A stretch of DNA of 6,264 nucleotides from an uncultured Clostridia bacterium (GTDB lineage Bacteria; Bacillota; Clostridia; Christensenellales; Borkfalkiaceae), in NCBI GenBank assembly GCA_934271725.1, contig CAKQSC010000058.1:1-6264 (forward strand). Direction: 5' to 3'. Under the pieces are notes generated by a model that did not search any database, was not told where the DNA came from, and saw nothing but the letters and a program-made list of their open reading frames with translations. Numbering within the stretch: position 1 is the first letter of the stretch; each line of letters starts with the position of its first letter. Made by a program: the position numbers and the translations under genes. This document shows positions 1 through 6,029 of this stretch, one piece after another.

Positions 1-100
1 GACACAACACGCCCGTTATAACGGACAACACGAACGATTGCACGCGAGTCGTTTTTCTCAGCGACGCCTTTTCCGTCAAAGTGTACTCTTTTTTAGACAT
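1..100 (-). CDS. N-terminal fragment of an unidentified, possibly membrane protein
   Basis: An open frame starts at an ATG (positions 98-100) and runs off the left edge after 33 codons. The visible residues begin MSKKEYTLTEKASLRKTTR and then turn hydrophobic (VQSFVLSVITGVLC). A basic, hydrophilic head followed by an apolar stretch suggests the start of a transmembrane segment in an integral membrane protein, but too little is visible to name a family. The start is well supported: GGGGG (108-112) sits 7 nt upstream of the ATG, and a near-consensus promoter lies just before it. It follows the PLP-enzyme gene on the same strand with a 61-bp gap and seems to begin its own transcription unit. Confidence 0.7.
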   Translation of the reverse strand, partial: MSKKEYTLTEKASLRKTTRVQSFVLSVITGVLC

Positions 101-125
101 AATATTTCCCCCGTCGGTTTTTAAT

Positions 126-154
126 ATTATACAACTAAACGAATCCTTTTGCAA
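126..154 (-). promoter_or_regulatory. Sigma-A type promoter for the left-edge gene
   Basis: Reading the minus strand, TTGCAA (149-154) and TATAAT (126-131) are separated by exactly 17 bp. The -10 box is a perfect match and the -35 box matches 4 of 6. The predicted start near 119-120 gives a leader of about 20 nt that contains the ribosome site GGGGG at 108-112. The -35 box starts only about 7 bp past the stop codon of the upstream PLP-enzyme gene, and I see no terminator between them, so read-through may also feed the left gene. The match is by eye. Confidence 0.7.
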
Positions 155-161
155 TACTTTT

Positions 162-1436
162 TTACAACTTTATCAATTTATCGCTCAACATTTCCTGCAA
201 AGACTTCATAATTCCGAGTTTTGCGTGATACCAGGTAAGCCCGCCCTGAAAATATACGGCGTAAGGTTCTCTTATAGGTCCGTCGCACGAAAGTTCTATC
301 GACGATCCCTGAACGAACGCGCCCGCCGCCATTATGACTTCATCGCTATACCCCGGCATCGCCCACGGAACGGGCGTTACGTAACTGTCTACCGGCGCGG
401 CTGACTGAATACCTTTGCAAAAAGCAAGCATACCCTCTTTGCTTTTAAGTTCTACCGCCTGAATAATGTCGTACCTTTCTTCCTTGCCGTCGGGAACGCA
501 TTTAAAGCCCAACTTTTCGTAAGCGTTAGAGGCGAATATAGCCCCTTTCAAAGCCCCCGCGACTACGGTCGGCGCAAGGAAAAGCCCCTGATACATACTT
601 TGCAAAACGCCTAAACTCGCCCCGACTTCCTGCCCGAGTCCGGGTGCCGTAAGACGATAGGAACACCTTTCTATCAAATCTTTTCTTCCGACGATATACC
701 CTCCCGTAGGAGCAAGTCCTCCGCCCGGGTTTTTGATGAGAGAGCCTACCGTCATATCCGCTCCGACGTCGCTCGGCTCGATTTTTTCGACGAATTCGCC
801 GTAACAGTTATCTACCATAACGATAACGTCCGGTTTGATTTTCTTTACGAACGCTATCAACTCGCCTATTTGCTCAACGGAAAAAGTAGGTCTTGTCTGA
901 TACCCTTTTGAACGCTGAACGGTTACGAGTCTGGTTTTCCCGTTTATCGCCTCTTTTATTTTATCGTAATCGAAACCGCCATCTTTCGTCAAATCGACCT
1001 GACGGTACGTTACCCCGTACTCTTTAAGCGAACAGGGCGATGGCGTTATGCCGATAACCTGTTCGAGTGTGTCGTAAGGTTTGCCCGCGGGGCTTAAAAG
1101 TTCGTCCCCCGGAAGAAGATTTGCGGACAAAGCAATGGTAAGCGCGTGCGTTCCGCAGGCTATCTGTTGTCTTACGAGAGCGGATTCCGTGTGGAAAATA
1201 TCCGCATATACAGCCTCTAACTTTTCTCTCCCCACGTCGTTATAACCGTAACCGTTGGAAGAGTTGAAACACATTGCGTCCACTCTGTTTTTCTGCATTG
1301 CCGATATAACCTTATATTGATTATATTCGGCAATCTTGTCAATCTTGTCAAACCTGTCGGTTAATCCTTTCAAAACTTCGTTTGAAAAGTTAAGTATTTC
1401 GTCCGTTATTCCTAAGTTATTCAGCATTTCTTTCAT
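162..1436 (-). CDS. Methionine gamma-lyase / aluminium-resistance family PLP enzyme
   Basis: A 424-residue fold-type I PLP enzyme of the cystathionine beta-lyase-like family often annotated as 'aluminum resistance protein' or methionine gamma-lyase family protein; the length is normal for a full member. Visible features are the glycine-rich segment NSSNGYGYNDVGREKLE (58-74), RQQIACGTHAL (89-99), which should help hold the cofactor phosphate, the cofactor-contacting Asp209 in VIVMVDNCYGEF, and the likely Schiff-base lysine Lys235 in GSLIKNPGGGLAPTGGYIVG. It is probably cytosolic and acts on sulfur amino acids, but the substrate of this family is poorly settled. The chosen ATG overlaps the end of the S26 peptidase gene by 20 bp, which suggests translational coupling; the ribosome site (GGCGG) is weak. 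A second in-frame ATG three codons on (1427) is possible. No link to microcompartment chemistry is evident. Family call is strong, reaction less so. Confidence 0.9.
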   Translation of the reverse strand: MKEMLNNLGITDEILNFSNEVLKGLTDRFDKIDKIAEYNQYKVISAMQKNRVDAMCFNSSNGYGYNDVGREKLEAVYADIFHTESALVRQQIACGTHALTIALSANLLPGDELLSPAGKPYDTLEQVIGITPSPCSLKEYGVTYRQVDLTKDGGFDYDKIKEAINGKTRLVTVQRSKGYQTRPTFSVEQIGELIAFVKKIKPDVIVMVDNCYGEFVEKIEPSDVGADMTVGSLIKNPGGGLAPTGGYIVGRKDLIERCSYRLTAPGLGQEVGASLGVLQSMYQGLFLAPTVVAGALKGAIFASNAYEKLGFKCVPDGKEERYDIIQAVELKSKEGMLAFCKGIQSAAPVDSYVTPVPWAMPGYSDEVIMAAGAFVQGSSIELSCDGPIREPYAVYFQGGLTWYHAKLGIMKSLQEMLSDKLIKL

Positions 1437-2046
1437 CGTCGTTACCGCCGTCTTTTTCTGTTTTTTTAAGTTCGCAACCCGTTTTAATCGTCTTAACCGT
1501 CATTGTCGCTATCAGATACACCGCGCCCGCGTATACAAGCGTAAGCACGATATTTACGGGTTTAGCGACAAAGGAGGCAAATCTCCCCATCGACGGGGAT
1601 TTTTTTACCATTATTCCTATGAAATTATCTTTCGTTACTTTTGCGGTGTCGGGTTGGGTTATTCTTTCGTTTACACCCTGCGTGGTGATTACGATTTCGC
1701 CGTCGACGATTTCTTTGCCGACGCACGCGTGAATAATGGGTTGCCCGAGAATCGATTTACCGTCCGCAACGATATTCGGATTGATGCAAGTGAAAATTAT
1801 ATAATCGCCGACGTTTACGTTTTCTATCTTCGTCTTTTTGCAAATAACCATATCGCCGACCATTATTTCGGGTTCCATAGAGTCGGTTACGACGACGTTA
1901 AAGGTATACCCGAACAAATCGAAAGGCTTTTTGTTCTTTTTGCAAACTATAATTTTGCCGAAAACGTAACAAACGGAAATTAAAAGAAGTATAAGTATAC
2001 CCCAAATAATTCCGTTTGCGATTTTTTTTGCTTTATTGCTATTCAT
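1417..2046 (-). CDS. SipW-like S26 family signal peptidase I homologue
   Basis: A 209-residue membrane protein of the ER/SipW-type signal peptidase I group, which cleaves secretory signal peptides on the outer face of the membrane. An N-terminal hydrophobic segment (about 11-34) is followed by the catalytic-serine motif VTDSMEPEIMVGD (Ser56). His106 in QPIIHACVGKEI takes the place of the lysine used by the bacterial P-type. A second membrane segment lies at about 164-183, then a charged tail. The box that usually reads TKGDxN, which supplies an Asp, reads TTQGVNE here (121-127), so the third catalytic residue seems absent and activity is uncertain. I prefer the ATG at 2046, 5 bp after the preceding stop; a GTG at 2064 would add six residues and overlap that gene. 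No secreted substrate is encoded nearby in this window, which makes its place behind a ParA/ParB-like pair unusual. Confidence 0.85.
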   Translation of the reverse strand: MNSNKAKKIANGIIWGILILLLISVCYVFGKIIVCKKNKKPFDLFGYTFNVVVTDSMEPEIMVGDMVICKKTKIENVNVGDYIIFTCINPNIVADGKSILGQPIIHACVGKEIVDGEIVITTQGVNERITQPDTAKVTKDNFIGIMVKKSPSMGRFASFVAKPVNIVLTLVYAGAVYLIATMTVKTIKTGCELKKTEKDGGNDDERNAE

Positions 2047-2051
2047 TAAAA

Positions 2052-2507
2052 TTACAGCATCCACACGGGAATGTCGTTCATAATTCTTACCACGTTTTTC
2101 GGTCTGTCATCTTCGACGACCATTTTTACGGGCAAAACAGTAGCAACGTTTTCTTTCGGCGCGTTATTTACCGTAGTAGAGGCGAGTTGTTTTTTGAGTT
2201 CGTTTGCGTTACCCGTCGCTATAACGGTTTTTGCGGTTTTTACGCCGAGAGTTTTTAACGCGGATATTCTCTTCGCTCCGTCCACCACTTCGAGTTTATC
2301 GCCCGATTTAACGGCAACGATCGGGCAGATAAGCCCGTACGTTTCAACGGATTTTACAAACTTTGCGTCCGCCTTTACTTCTTTGCAAACGAAACTTTCC
2401 AAATCGACGTCGCATATAGCGTTGTCGAGAACAACCTTTTTGTCTATCGTCTTTTGCGCCGTCGCGCCTTTGTTCGCCCTCACAAGGCTTGATTTTCCTA
2501 CTGCCAT
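2052..2507 (-). CDS. Short ParB-fold protein without DNA-binding HTH
   Basis: A 151-residue protein. Residues about 28-96 match the ParB/Srx-type N-terminal domain: a Dxx-L-ES-like opening (ICDVDLESF), SVETYGLICPIVAVKSGDKLEVVDG, then GAKRISALKTLG (77-88), which corresponds to the GERRxRA nucleotide-binding box of ParB with Gly77, Arg80 and Ala83 kept. The later ParB ENxQR box and the helix-turn-helix domain are missing, so it is unlikely to be a centromere-binding ParB. The N-terminus (MAVGKSSLVRANKGA) is small and basic, like the ParB peptides that stimulate ParA ATPases. A low-complexity linker (about 105-130) leads to a distinctive end, RIMNDIPVWML. The start is fixed by AAGGAG (2517-2522) 9 nt upstream. 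It lies 13 bp after the ParA gene, so I infer it is the ParA partner, possibly an adaptor to a non-DNA cargo. The ParB-fold call is by eye. Confidence 0.75.
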   Translation of the reverse strand: MAVGKSSLVRANKGATAQKTIDKKVVLDNAICDVDLESFVCKEVKADAKFVKSVETYGLICPIVAVKSGDKLEVVDGAKRISALKTLGVKTAKTVIATGNANELKKQLASTTVNNAPKENVATVLPVKMVVEDDRPKNVVRIMNDIPVWML

Positions 2508-2516
2508 AAAATAATT

Positions 2517-2522
2517 CTCCTT
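2517..2522 (-). promoter_or_regulatory. Strong ribosome binding site of the ParB-like gene
   Basis: On the minus strand AAGGAG overlaps the TAA stop of the ParA gene and ends 9 nt before the ATG at 2507. It is the best ribosome site in the left operon and suggests that the ParB-like protein is made at a high rate relative to its neighbours. Confidence 0.7.
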
Positions 2523-3306
2523 ATCCGTTTATTCCTTTTAATATTTCGTCCGTCAACGCTTCGTACTCTTTCGACGCTCTCGTACTCTTTTTATAAGCCC
2601 CTAACGGTTTGCTGTTTTCCTGCGACCATTCCACCGCGCTGTCGAGGTGTATGGGCGTGTTGAAAAGAGGTACGTTGTCGAGTTCCGCAAGCGTTTCCAT
2701 AGTTTGTTTGAAATAACTCTTTCTGCCGTCGACTTTGGTTACCGCGACGCCCAGAAGTTTAAGATCCGTGGCAATCGGTTTAACTTCGTTTAAAAACGAA
2801 AACATATTAGACAGTCCGAACAAACCCCACGGGCTCGCTTCGACGGGTATCACGCAATAATCGCTTGCGCACATTATGTTCATAACCCAACCGCCGAGAG
2901 TCGGGGGCGCGTCTATCAAAATCACGTCGTAAACGCCTTGCTCTTTAATTTCTCCGAGTGCTTTTTTAAGTATATATTCTCTTTGCCATTTGGTAAAAAG
3001 TTCGTATTCTATACCGCTCATAAGCGTGGAGGAAGGCAAAATGTCTATTCCGTCGTAATCGGTGCGATAAATGCAGTCCTTAACCGATTTGCCGTCTTTT
3101 ATCACGCCGTAAAGATTGTTTCCGCTTTCCGCTATTTCAAGCACCTTATCTTCGTCGAAATAGGCAAGCGTGAGGTTTAACTGCATATCGCCGTCTATAA
3201 CAAGAACTTTTTTGCCCGCTTTCGCCATAAAATAAGCGACGTTAGAGCAAGTGGTCGATTTTCCGCTTCCGCCTTTGTTGTTCGCAAAACAAACAGTTTT
3301 CGTCAT
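2521..3306 (-). CDS. ParA/Soj-type Walker ATPase
   Basis: A 261-residue cytosolic ATPase of the ParA/MinD superfamily, full length for small ParA/Soj proteins without an N-terminal HTH. The deviant Walker A motif NNKGGSGKSTT holds signature Lys11 and Lys16; the A' motif is VIDGDMQLNLT (Asp38, Asp40; the usual DxDPQ proline is Met41); Walker B is YDVILIDAPP with Asp132. Such proteins form ATP sandwich dimers on the nucleoid and move cargo when a partner stimulates hydrolysis. I chose the ATG at 3306 because GGAG (3315-3318) lies 8 nt upstream of it; the ATG at 3312, two codons earlier and overlapping the DeoR stop as ATGA, would leave only 2 nt. The neighbours, a ParB-fold protein downstream and BMC shell genes upstream, suggest a role in placing microcompartments, though the cargo could be something else. 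The signature lysine sets it apart from cyanobacterial type 1 McdA, which lacks it. Confidence 0.93.
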   Translation of the reverse strand: MTKTVCFANNKGGSGKSTTCSNVAYFMAKAGKKVLVIDGDMQLNLTLAYFDEDKVLEIAESGNNLYGVIKDGKSVKDCIYRTDYDGIDILPSSTLMSGIEYELFTKWQREYILKKALGEIKEQGVYDVILIDAPPTLGGWVMNIMCASDYCVIPVEASPWGLFGLSNMFSFLNEVKPIATDLKLLGVAVTKVDGRKSYFKQTMETLAELDNVPLFNTPIHLDSAVEWSQENSKPLGAYKKSTRASKEYEALTDEILKGING

Positions 3307-3308
3307 AC

Positions 3309-4076
3309 TCATATCTCCGTTACTACCAACTCTATATTTAACTTTTCAAGCGCGTTTTTCCATTCCGCACCGGGATCTTGTTCCGTTACTATTATGTCAA
3401 CCCCGCCGAGTTCGCTTATCTTTGCAAACGCGACTTTGTCGAACTTGCTCGAATCGACGGCTACTATTCTCGTGTTTACGCAAGACAACATATTGCTTTT
3501 GGTCATTGCGTGCATTTCGTTTGAATCCGTAAGTCCGCCGTCTATATCTATGCCTTTACAACTGATTACCGCTTTGTCCGCGTGATAGTTTTTAAGCATT
3601 TTATCCGCGGCCGGTCCGAACAGCGCAAGAGAGCCTTCCTGCATGTGTCCGCCCGTAGAAAATATGTTCCAACCGCTTACTTCACCGCACTCGACGAGTA
3701 TTTCCACCGAGTTGGTTATAACCGTCAGATTTTTTCTTTCCTTTATCTTTCTCAATACGAAAAGAGCCGTAGAACTTGCGTCTAAAATAATTCTGTCGCC
3801 GTCGTGTATAAACTCGCTTATCTTGTTCGCTATGCTTTGTTTCGCCTCTACGTGCGCTTTCTTTCTTACTATAAAAGGCAATTCGAGAAGTTGATTGTCG
3901 TTTAAAACCGCCCCGCCGTACGCTTTGACGAGATATCCCTCTTTTTCAAGTTTGTCGAGATCTCTTCTTATCGTTTCTTCCGATACGTCGAACCGTTTGC
4001 TCAAATCGGTTACAACGACTTTTTTCTCTTCTTGCAATATGGAAAGTATCTGATTTTTTCTTTCTATCGCTAACAC
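3309..4076 (-). CDS. DeoR/GlpR-family transcriptional regulator
   Basis: A 255-residue regulator of normal family length. The N-terminal winged HTH covers about residues 5-57, with the typical opening ERKNQILSILQEEKKV, recognition region DVSEETIRRDLDKLE (30-44) and wing GYLVKAYGGAV. The C-terminal DeoRC sugar-phosphate sensor spans about 75-235, with ILDASSTALFV (97-107), ITNS (120-123), STGG (140-143) and SCKGID (172-177), all places where the family binds phosphorylated sugars. Members are usually repressors released by a sugar phosphate. It starts with GTG; GGGGG (4084-4088) 7 nt upstream supports that start and no close in-frame ATG competes. It is the first gene of the five-gene left unit and stands just behind the BMC genes. 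DeoR proteins are known regulators of fucose/rhamnose-type BMC loci, so control of this locus is a fair inference. No operator was identified. Confidence 0.92.
   Translation of the reverse strand: MLAIERKNQILSILQEEKKVVVTDLSKRFDVSEETIRRDLDKLEKEGYLVKAYGGAVLNDNQLLELPFIVRKKAHVEAKQSIANKISEFIHDGDRIILDASSTALFVLRKIKERKNLTVITNSVEILVECGEVSGWNIFSTGGHMQEGSLALFGPAADKMLKNYHADKAVISCKGIDIDGGLTDSNEMHAMTKSNMLSCVNTRIVAVDSSKFDKVAFAKISELGGVDIIVTEQDPGAEWKNALEKLNIELVVTEI
3315..3318 (-). promoter_or_regulatory. Ribosome binding site deciding the ParA start
   Basis: GGAG on the minus strand lies 2 nt from the ATG at 3312 and 8 nt from the ATG at 3306. The spacing favours the second, which also gives the usual ParA opening MTKTVCFANNKGG. 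The site lies inside the last codons of the DeoR gene, so the two genes are likely co-translated. Confidence 0.65.
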
Positions 4077-4103
4077 CGGTAATCCCCCGTCGTTTTTAGT
4101 CGT

Positions 4104-4137
4104 AAATAAAATAAAAGGATTGCAAAAAATGCAATCC
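4104..4137 (-). terminator. Intrinsic terminator after the pduT-like gene
   Basis: On the minus strand an 8-bp perfect stem GGATTGCA/TGCAATCC with a 5-nt T loop (4117-4137) is followed by TTTTATTTTATTT (4104-4116). It begins 7 bp past the pduT stop codon. The stem is short and only half GC and the T tract is broken by A residues, so termination may be partial. The orientation is clear: the T tract follows the hairpin only on the minus strand. Confidence 0.7.
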
Positions 4138-4143
4138 CGTTAG

Positions 4144-4692
4144 TTACAATATGCTGTCGCAGATCTTTTTGTCGGGTCTTGCAATTACGGAACTGTCAAG
4201 GAACATTCCGTCTTCGGATACCGCTTCTTTCGCCCGCTCTATCGCAGCCGAAACCGCGGCGATTTCGCCCGTAATCATCATATAAGATTTTCCGCACATA
4301 CCCCTTGCGACTCTTATTTCTATAAGTTTTACGTCCGCCGTTTTCGCAGCCACGTCCGCTGCGACTATTATCTTTGCCGCGTCGTACGTTTCGAGAACGC
4401 CGAGGGATATTATGTTGTCCGTTTCGCTCGTTCCCGTTATCGCGGGGAATATCGCTTCGTGCGGATTACCGAGAACGAAACTGTCTATAAACTGCAACGG
4501 ATACGTCGTTTTAGCATTTTCGACCGCCGCCTTTACCGCAGACAGTTCGCCCGAAATTATCGCGATGTATTTGCCGGGGCATACCGTTTGCGCTTCGATA
4601 ACGTCGACTTCCGCCGTCTTTACCATAAGATCCGCCGCCTGTATACCCGACGATACCGTTTTATATTCTATCATTCCTATCGATTTTGCCAT
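4144..4692 (-). CDS. pduT: PduT-like tandem BMC-domain trimeric shell protein
   Basis: A 182-residue protein, nearly the length of PduT, made of two BMC domains in tandem (about 4-88 and 95-180). Each has the shell-protein pattern: SIGMIEYKTVSSGIQAADLM then ISGELSAVKAAVENA in the first, SLGVLETYDAAKIIVAADV then ITGEIAAVSAAIERA in the second. Such proteins form pseudohexameric trimers in the facets of the compartment. Cys38 in QTVCPGKY matches the PduT cysteine that holds one [4Fe-4S] cluster per trimer at the central pore, implying a redox conduit through the shell. The second domain has its own cysteine (Cys133, RGMCGKSY) at the matching loop. Its ATG is 2 bp after the stop of the PduS-like gene, so the two are coupled, in line with the known PduS-PduT partnership. 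A terminator follows. Confidence 0.95.
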   Translation of the reverse strand: MAKSIGMIEYKTVSSGIQAADLMVKTAEVDVIEAQTVCPGKYIAIISGELSAVKAAVENAKTTYPLQFIDSFVLGNPHEAIFPAITGTSETDNIISLGVLETYDAAKIIVAADVAAKTADVKLIEIRVARGMCGKSYMMITGEIAAVSAAIERAKEAVSEDGMFLDSSVIARPDKKICDSIL

Positions 4693-4694
4693 AA

Positions 4695-6023
4695 TTATTT
4701 AACCTTTTTTATCTCGATATACGCGTTAGTTACTTTCGTTACAGTACCGTCTATCGAAGCGTGCAGATTGACGCTTAACCCGTTGTTCGCTTTCGCTATA
4801 AGTTGACCGAGAGTTACCTTATCCCCCTCTTTTACGACGGGAACGGAAGGCGCGCCTATGTGTTGGGACAAACTTTCTCTCACGACGTCGCAGGGGATAT
4901 ATTCTTCTTCTATCGGCGCGCTGTGATTATACTTTTCAAGATCGAGTCTTTTACGCAGTCTTTGTATCGGCGCTTTTCTGTACGCTCTCGACGGTTCTAC
5001 CGGCCGAGCCTGCACGTCCGGCGAAGGCTTTACGCCCGCCTTTCTCAAAGCGTTTTTCATTTCCGTTATAAGCGTTCTCGGCGACAATTCCTGCATACAG
5101 GAATACATTTCGCAAAGTCCGCACGAACTGCAATACAAAGTGTTCACGAACACGCTCTGATCCTGAATATCTTTACACGTGGTCGCTCTCATAAATCTCG
5201 AAGGATCTATCGGGTGCCCCAAAAGATGTCTCGGGCATAAATCCGTGCACATGTGGCACTGACAACAACTCGCCGCCGCTCTTTTTAAGTTGACTTTGTT
5301 GTTGCTTCTTTTTCTGTTTATTATATAATGGTCGCTCGGTAACACAAGAATGGCGTTTGTCGTTTTGGTTACCGTAGCCGTTTTCGGCTGAATATTGCCC
5401 ATCATCGGTCCGCCGACGACGTATACGGAATCTTCCGTAGTTTCTCCGCCCGCAAGCGCAACCACTTCGTCGAGTTGCATTCCGAGAGGCACTCTTATCG
5501 TTTTGGGTTCTTTTACTTCGCACGCAAGCGTAACGAGTTTGCTGTAAACGGGCTTGCCTTTCAACGCCTGCGACAAATTATACATCGTTTCTACGTTGAA
5601 TACCGCAACTCCGCTTTCTATCGGAAGTCCGCCGGGGCGCACTACCTTGCCCGTAACTTCGTAAATAAGCACGACTTCGTCGCCCATAGGGTAAACGTCG
5701 TCAAGCGTTTTTACTCGCAACCGAGGATACTCGCCGATAACTCCGTTCAACGCTTCGATCGTCTTTTTGTATACCTTTTTCAAGCCGACGACGCCTTCTT
5801 CCGCGCCGACGGTTACTCTTACGAGTTCAAAAGCGTCTAATATATCTCTCGCGTTGCGTTCGAGAAGTTGTCTGTGAAGCCTTAAAAGAGGTTCACATTC
5901 GCAACAGTTAAGTATAACGGTTTTCGCCCTGTCGTCTATTTTCGCGTACGTGGGGAAACCCGCTCCGCCCGCTCCGACGATGCCGTTATCTTTTAACAAA
6001 TCGCTTAAAGTCTTTTTGTCCAT
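4695..6023 (-). CDS. pduS: PduS-like RnfC-type flavin/iron-sulfur electron-transfer protein
   Basis: A 442-residue protein, close to PduS in length. The N-terminus holds the RnfC/NuoF-like nucleotide and flavin region: GIVGAGGAGFPTYAKI (14-29), CCECEPLL (40-47) and the later YPMGDE (111-116). An SLBB-type domain covers about 165-215 (ending VVGGPMMGN). Two [4Fe-4S] sites follow: Cys253, 256, 259, 263 (CQCHMCTDLCP) and Cys298, 301, 304, 309 (CSSCGLCEMYSC). A barrel-sandwich domain at about 388-440 (VPVVKEGDKVTLGQLIAKA) closes the protein; PduS has it at the C-terminus where RnfC has it at the N-terminus. PduS is a cobalamin reductase in B12-dependent compartments, but the same family also occurs in B12-independent loci, where it may recycle NADH. 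The start is supported by GGAG (6033-6036) 9 nt upstream, within the end of the EutN-type gene. Confidence 0.94.
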   Translation of the reverse strand: MDKKTLSDLLKDNGIVGAGGAGFPTYAKIDDRAKTVILNCCECEPLLRLHRQLLERNARDILDAFELVRVTVGAEEGVVGLKKVYKKTIEALNGVIGEYPRLRVKTLDDVYPMGDEVVLIYEVTGKVVRPGGLPIESGVAVFNVETMYNLSQALKGKPVYSKLVTLACEVKEPKTIRVPLGMQLDEVVALAGGETTEDSVYVVGGPMMGNIQPKTATVTKTTNAILVLPSDHYIINRKRSNNKVNLKRAAASCCQCHMCTDLCPRHLLGHPIDPSRFMRATTCKDIQDQSVFVNTLYCSSCGLCEMYSCMQELSPRTLITEMKNALRKAGVKPSPDVQARPVEPSRAYRKAPIQRLRKRLDLEKYNHSAPIEEEYIPCDVVRESLSQHIGAPSVPVVKEGDKVTLGQLIAKANNGLSVNLHASIDGTVTKVTNAYIEIKKVK

Positions 6024-6029
6024 CTAAGA

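Noticed and set aside
1336..1983. 215-codon open frame on the plus strand.
   Set aside because: It is antisense to the S26 peptidase and PLP-enzyme genes, resembles no family, and is rich in Arg, Tyr and Phe as expected from the reverse of CpG-rich coding DNA. The other long plus-strand frames (for example 2071-2514 and 5475-5840) fail for the same reasons.
2052..3312. A plasmid or chromosome partition locus (parABS).
   Set aside because: The ParB-like protein has no HTH, no parS-like 16-bp palindrome was noticed, and there are no replication genes in view. This is not excluded by a full search.
4104..4200. Possible promoters for the DeoR gene: TTGCAT-17-TTTTAT inside the terminator, CCGACA-18-TATTGT at the end of pduT, and TTGACA near 4199.
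   Set aside because: The first two match only partly and would transcribe through the terminator or overlap it; the TTGACA has no -10 box at the right distance and lies in coding sequence. None is strong enough to list.
5173..5523. Minus-strand frame of 116 codons inside the PduS-like gene.
   Set aside because: It is out of frame within a well-supported gene and has a low-complexity basic composition with no recognisable domain.
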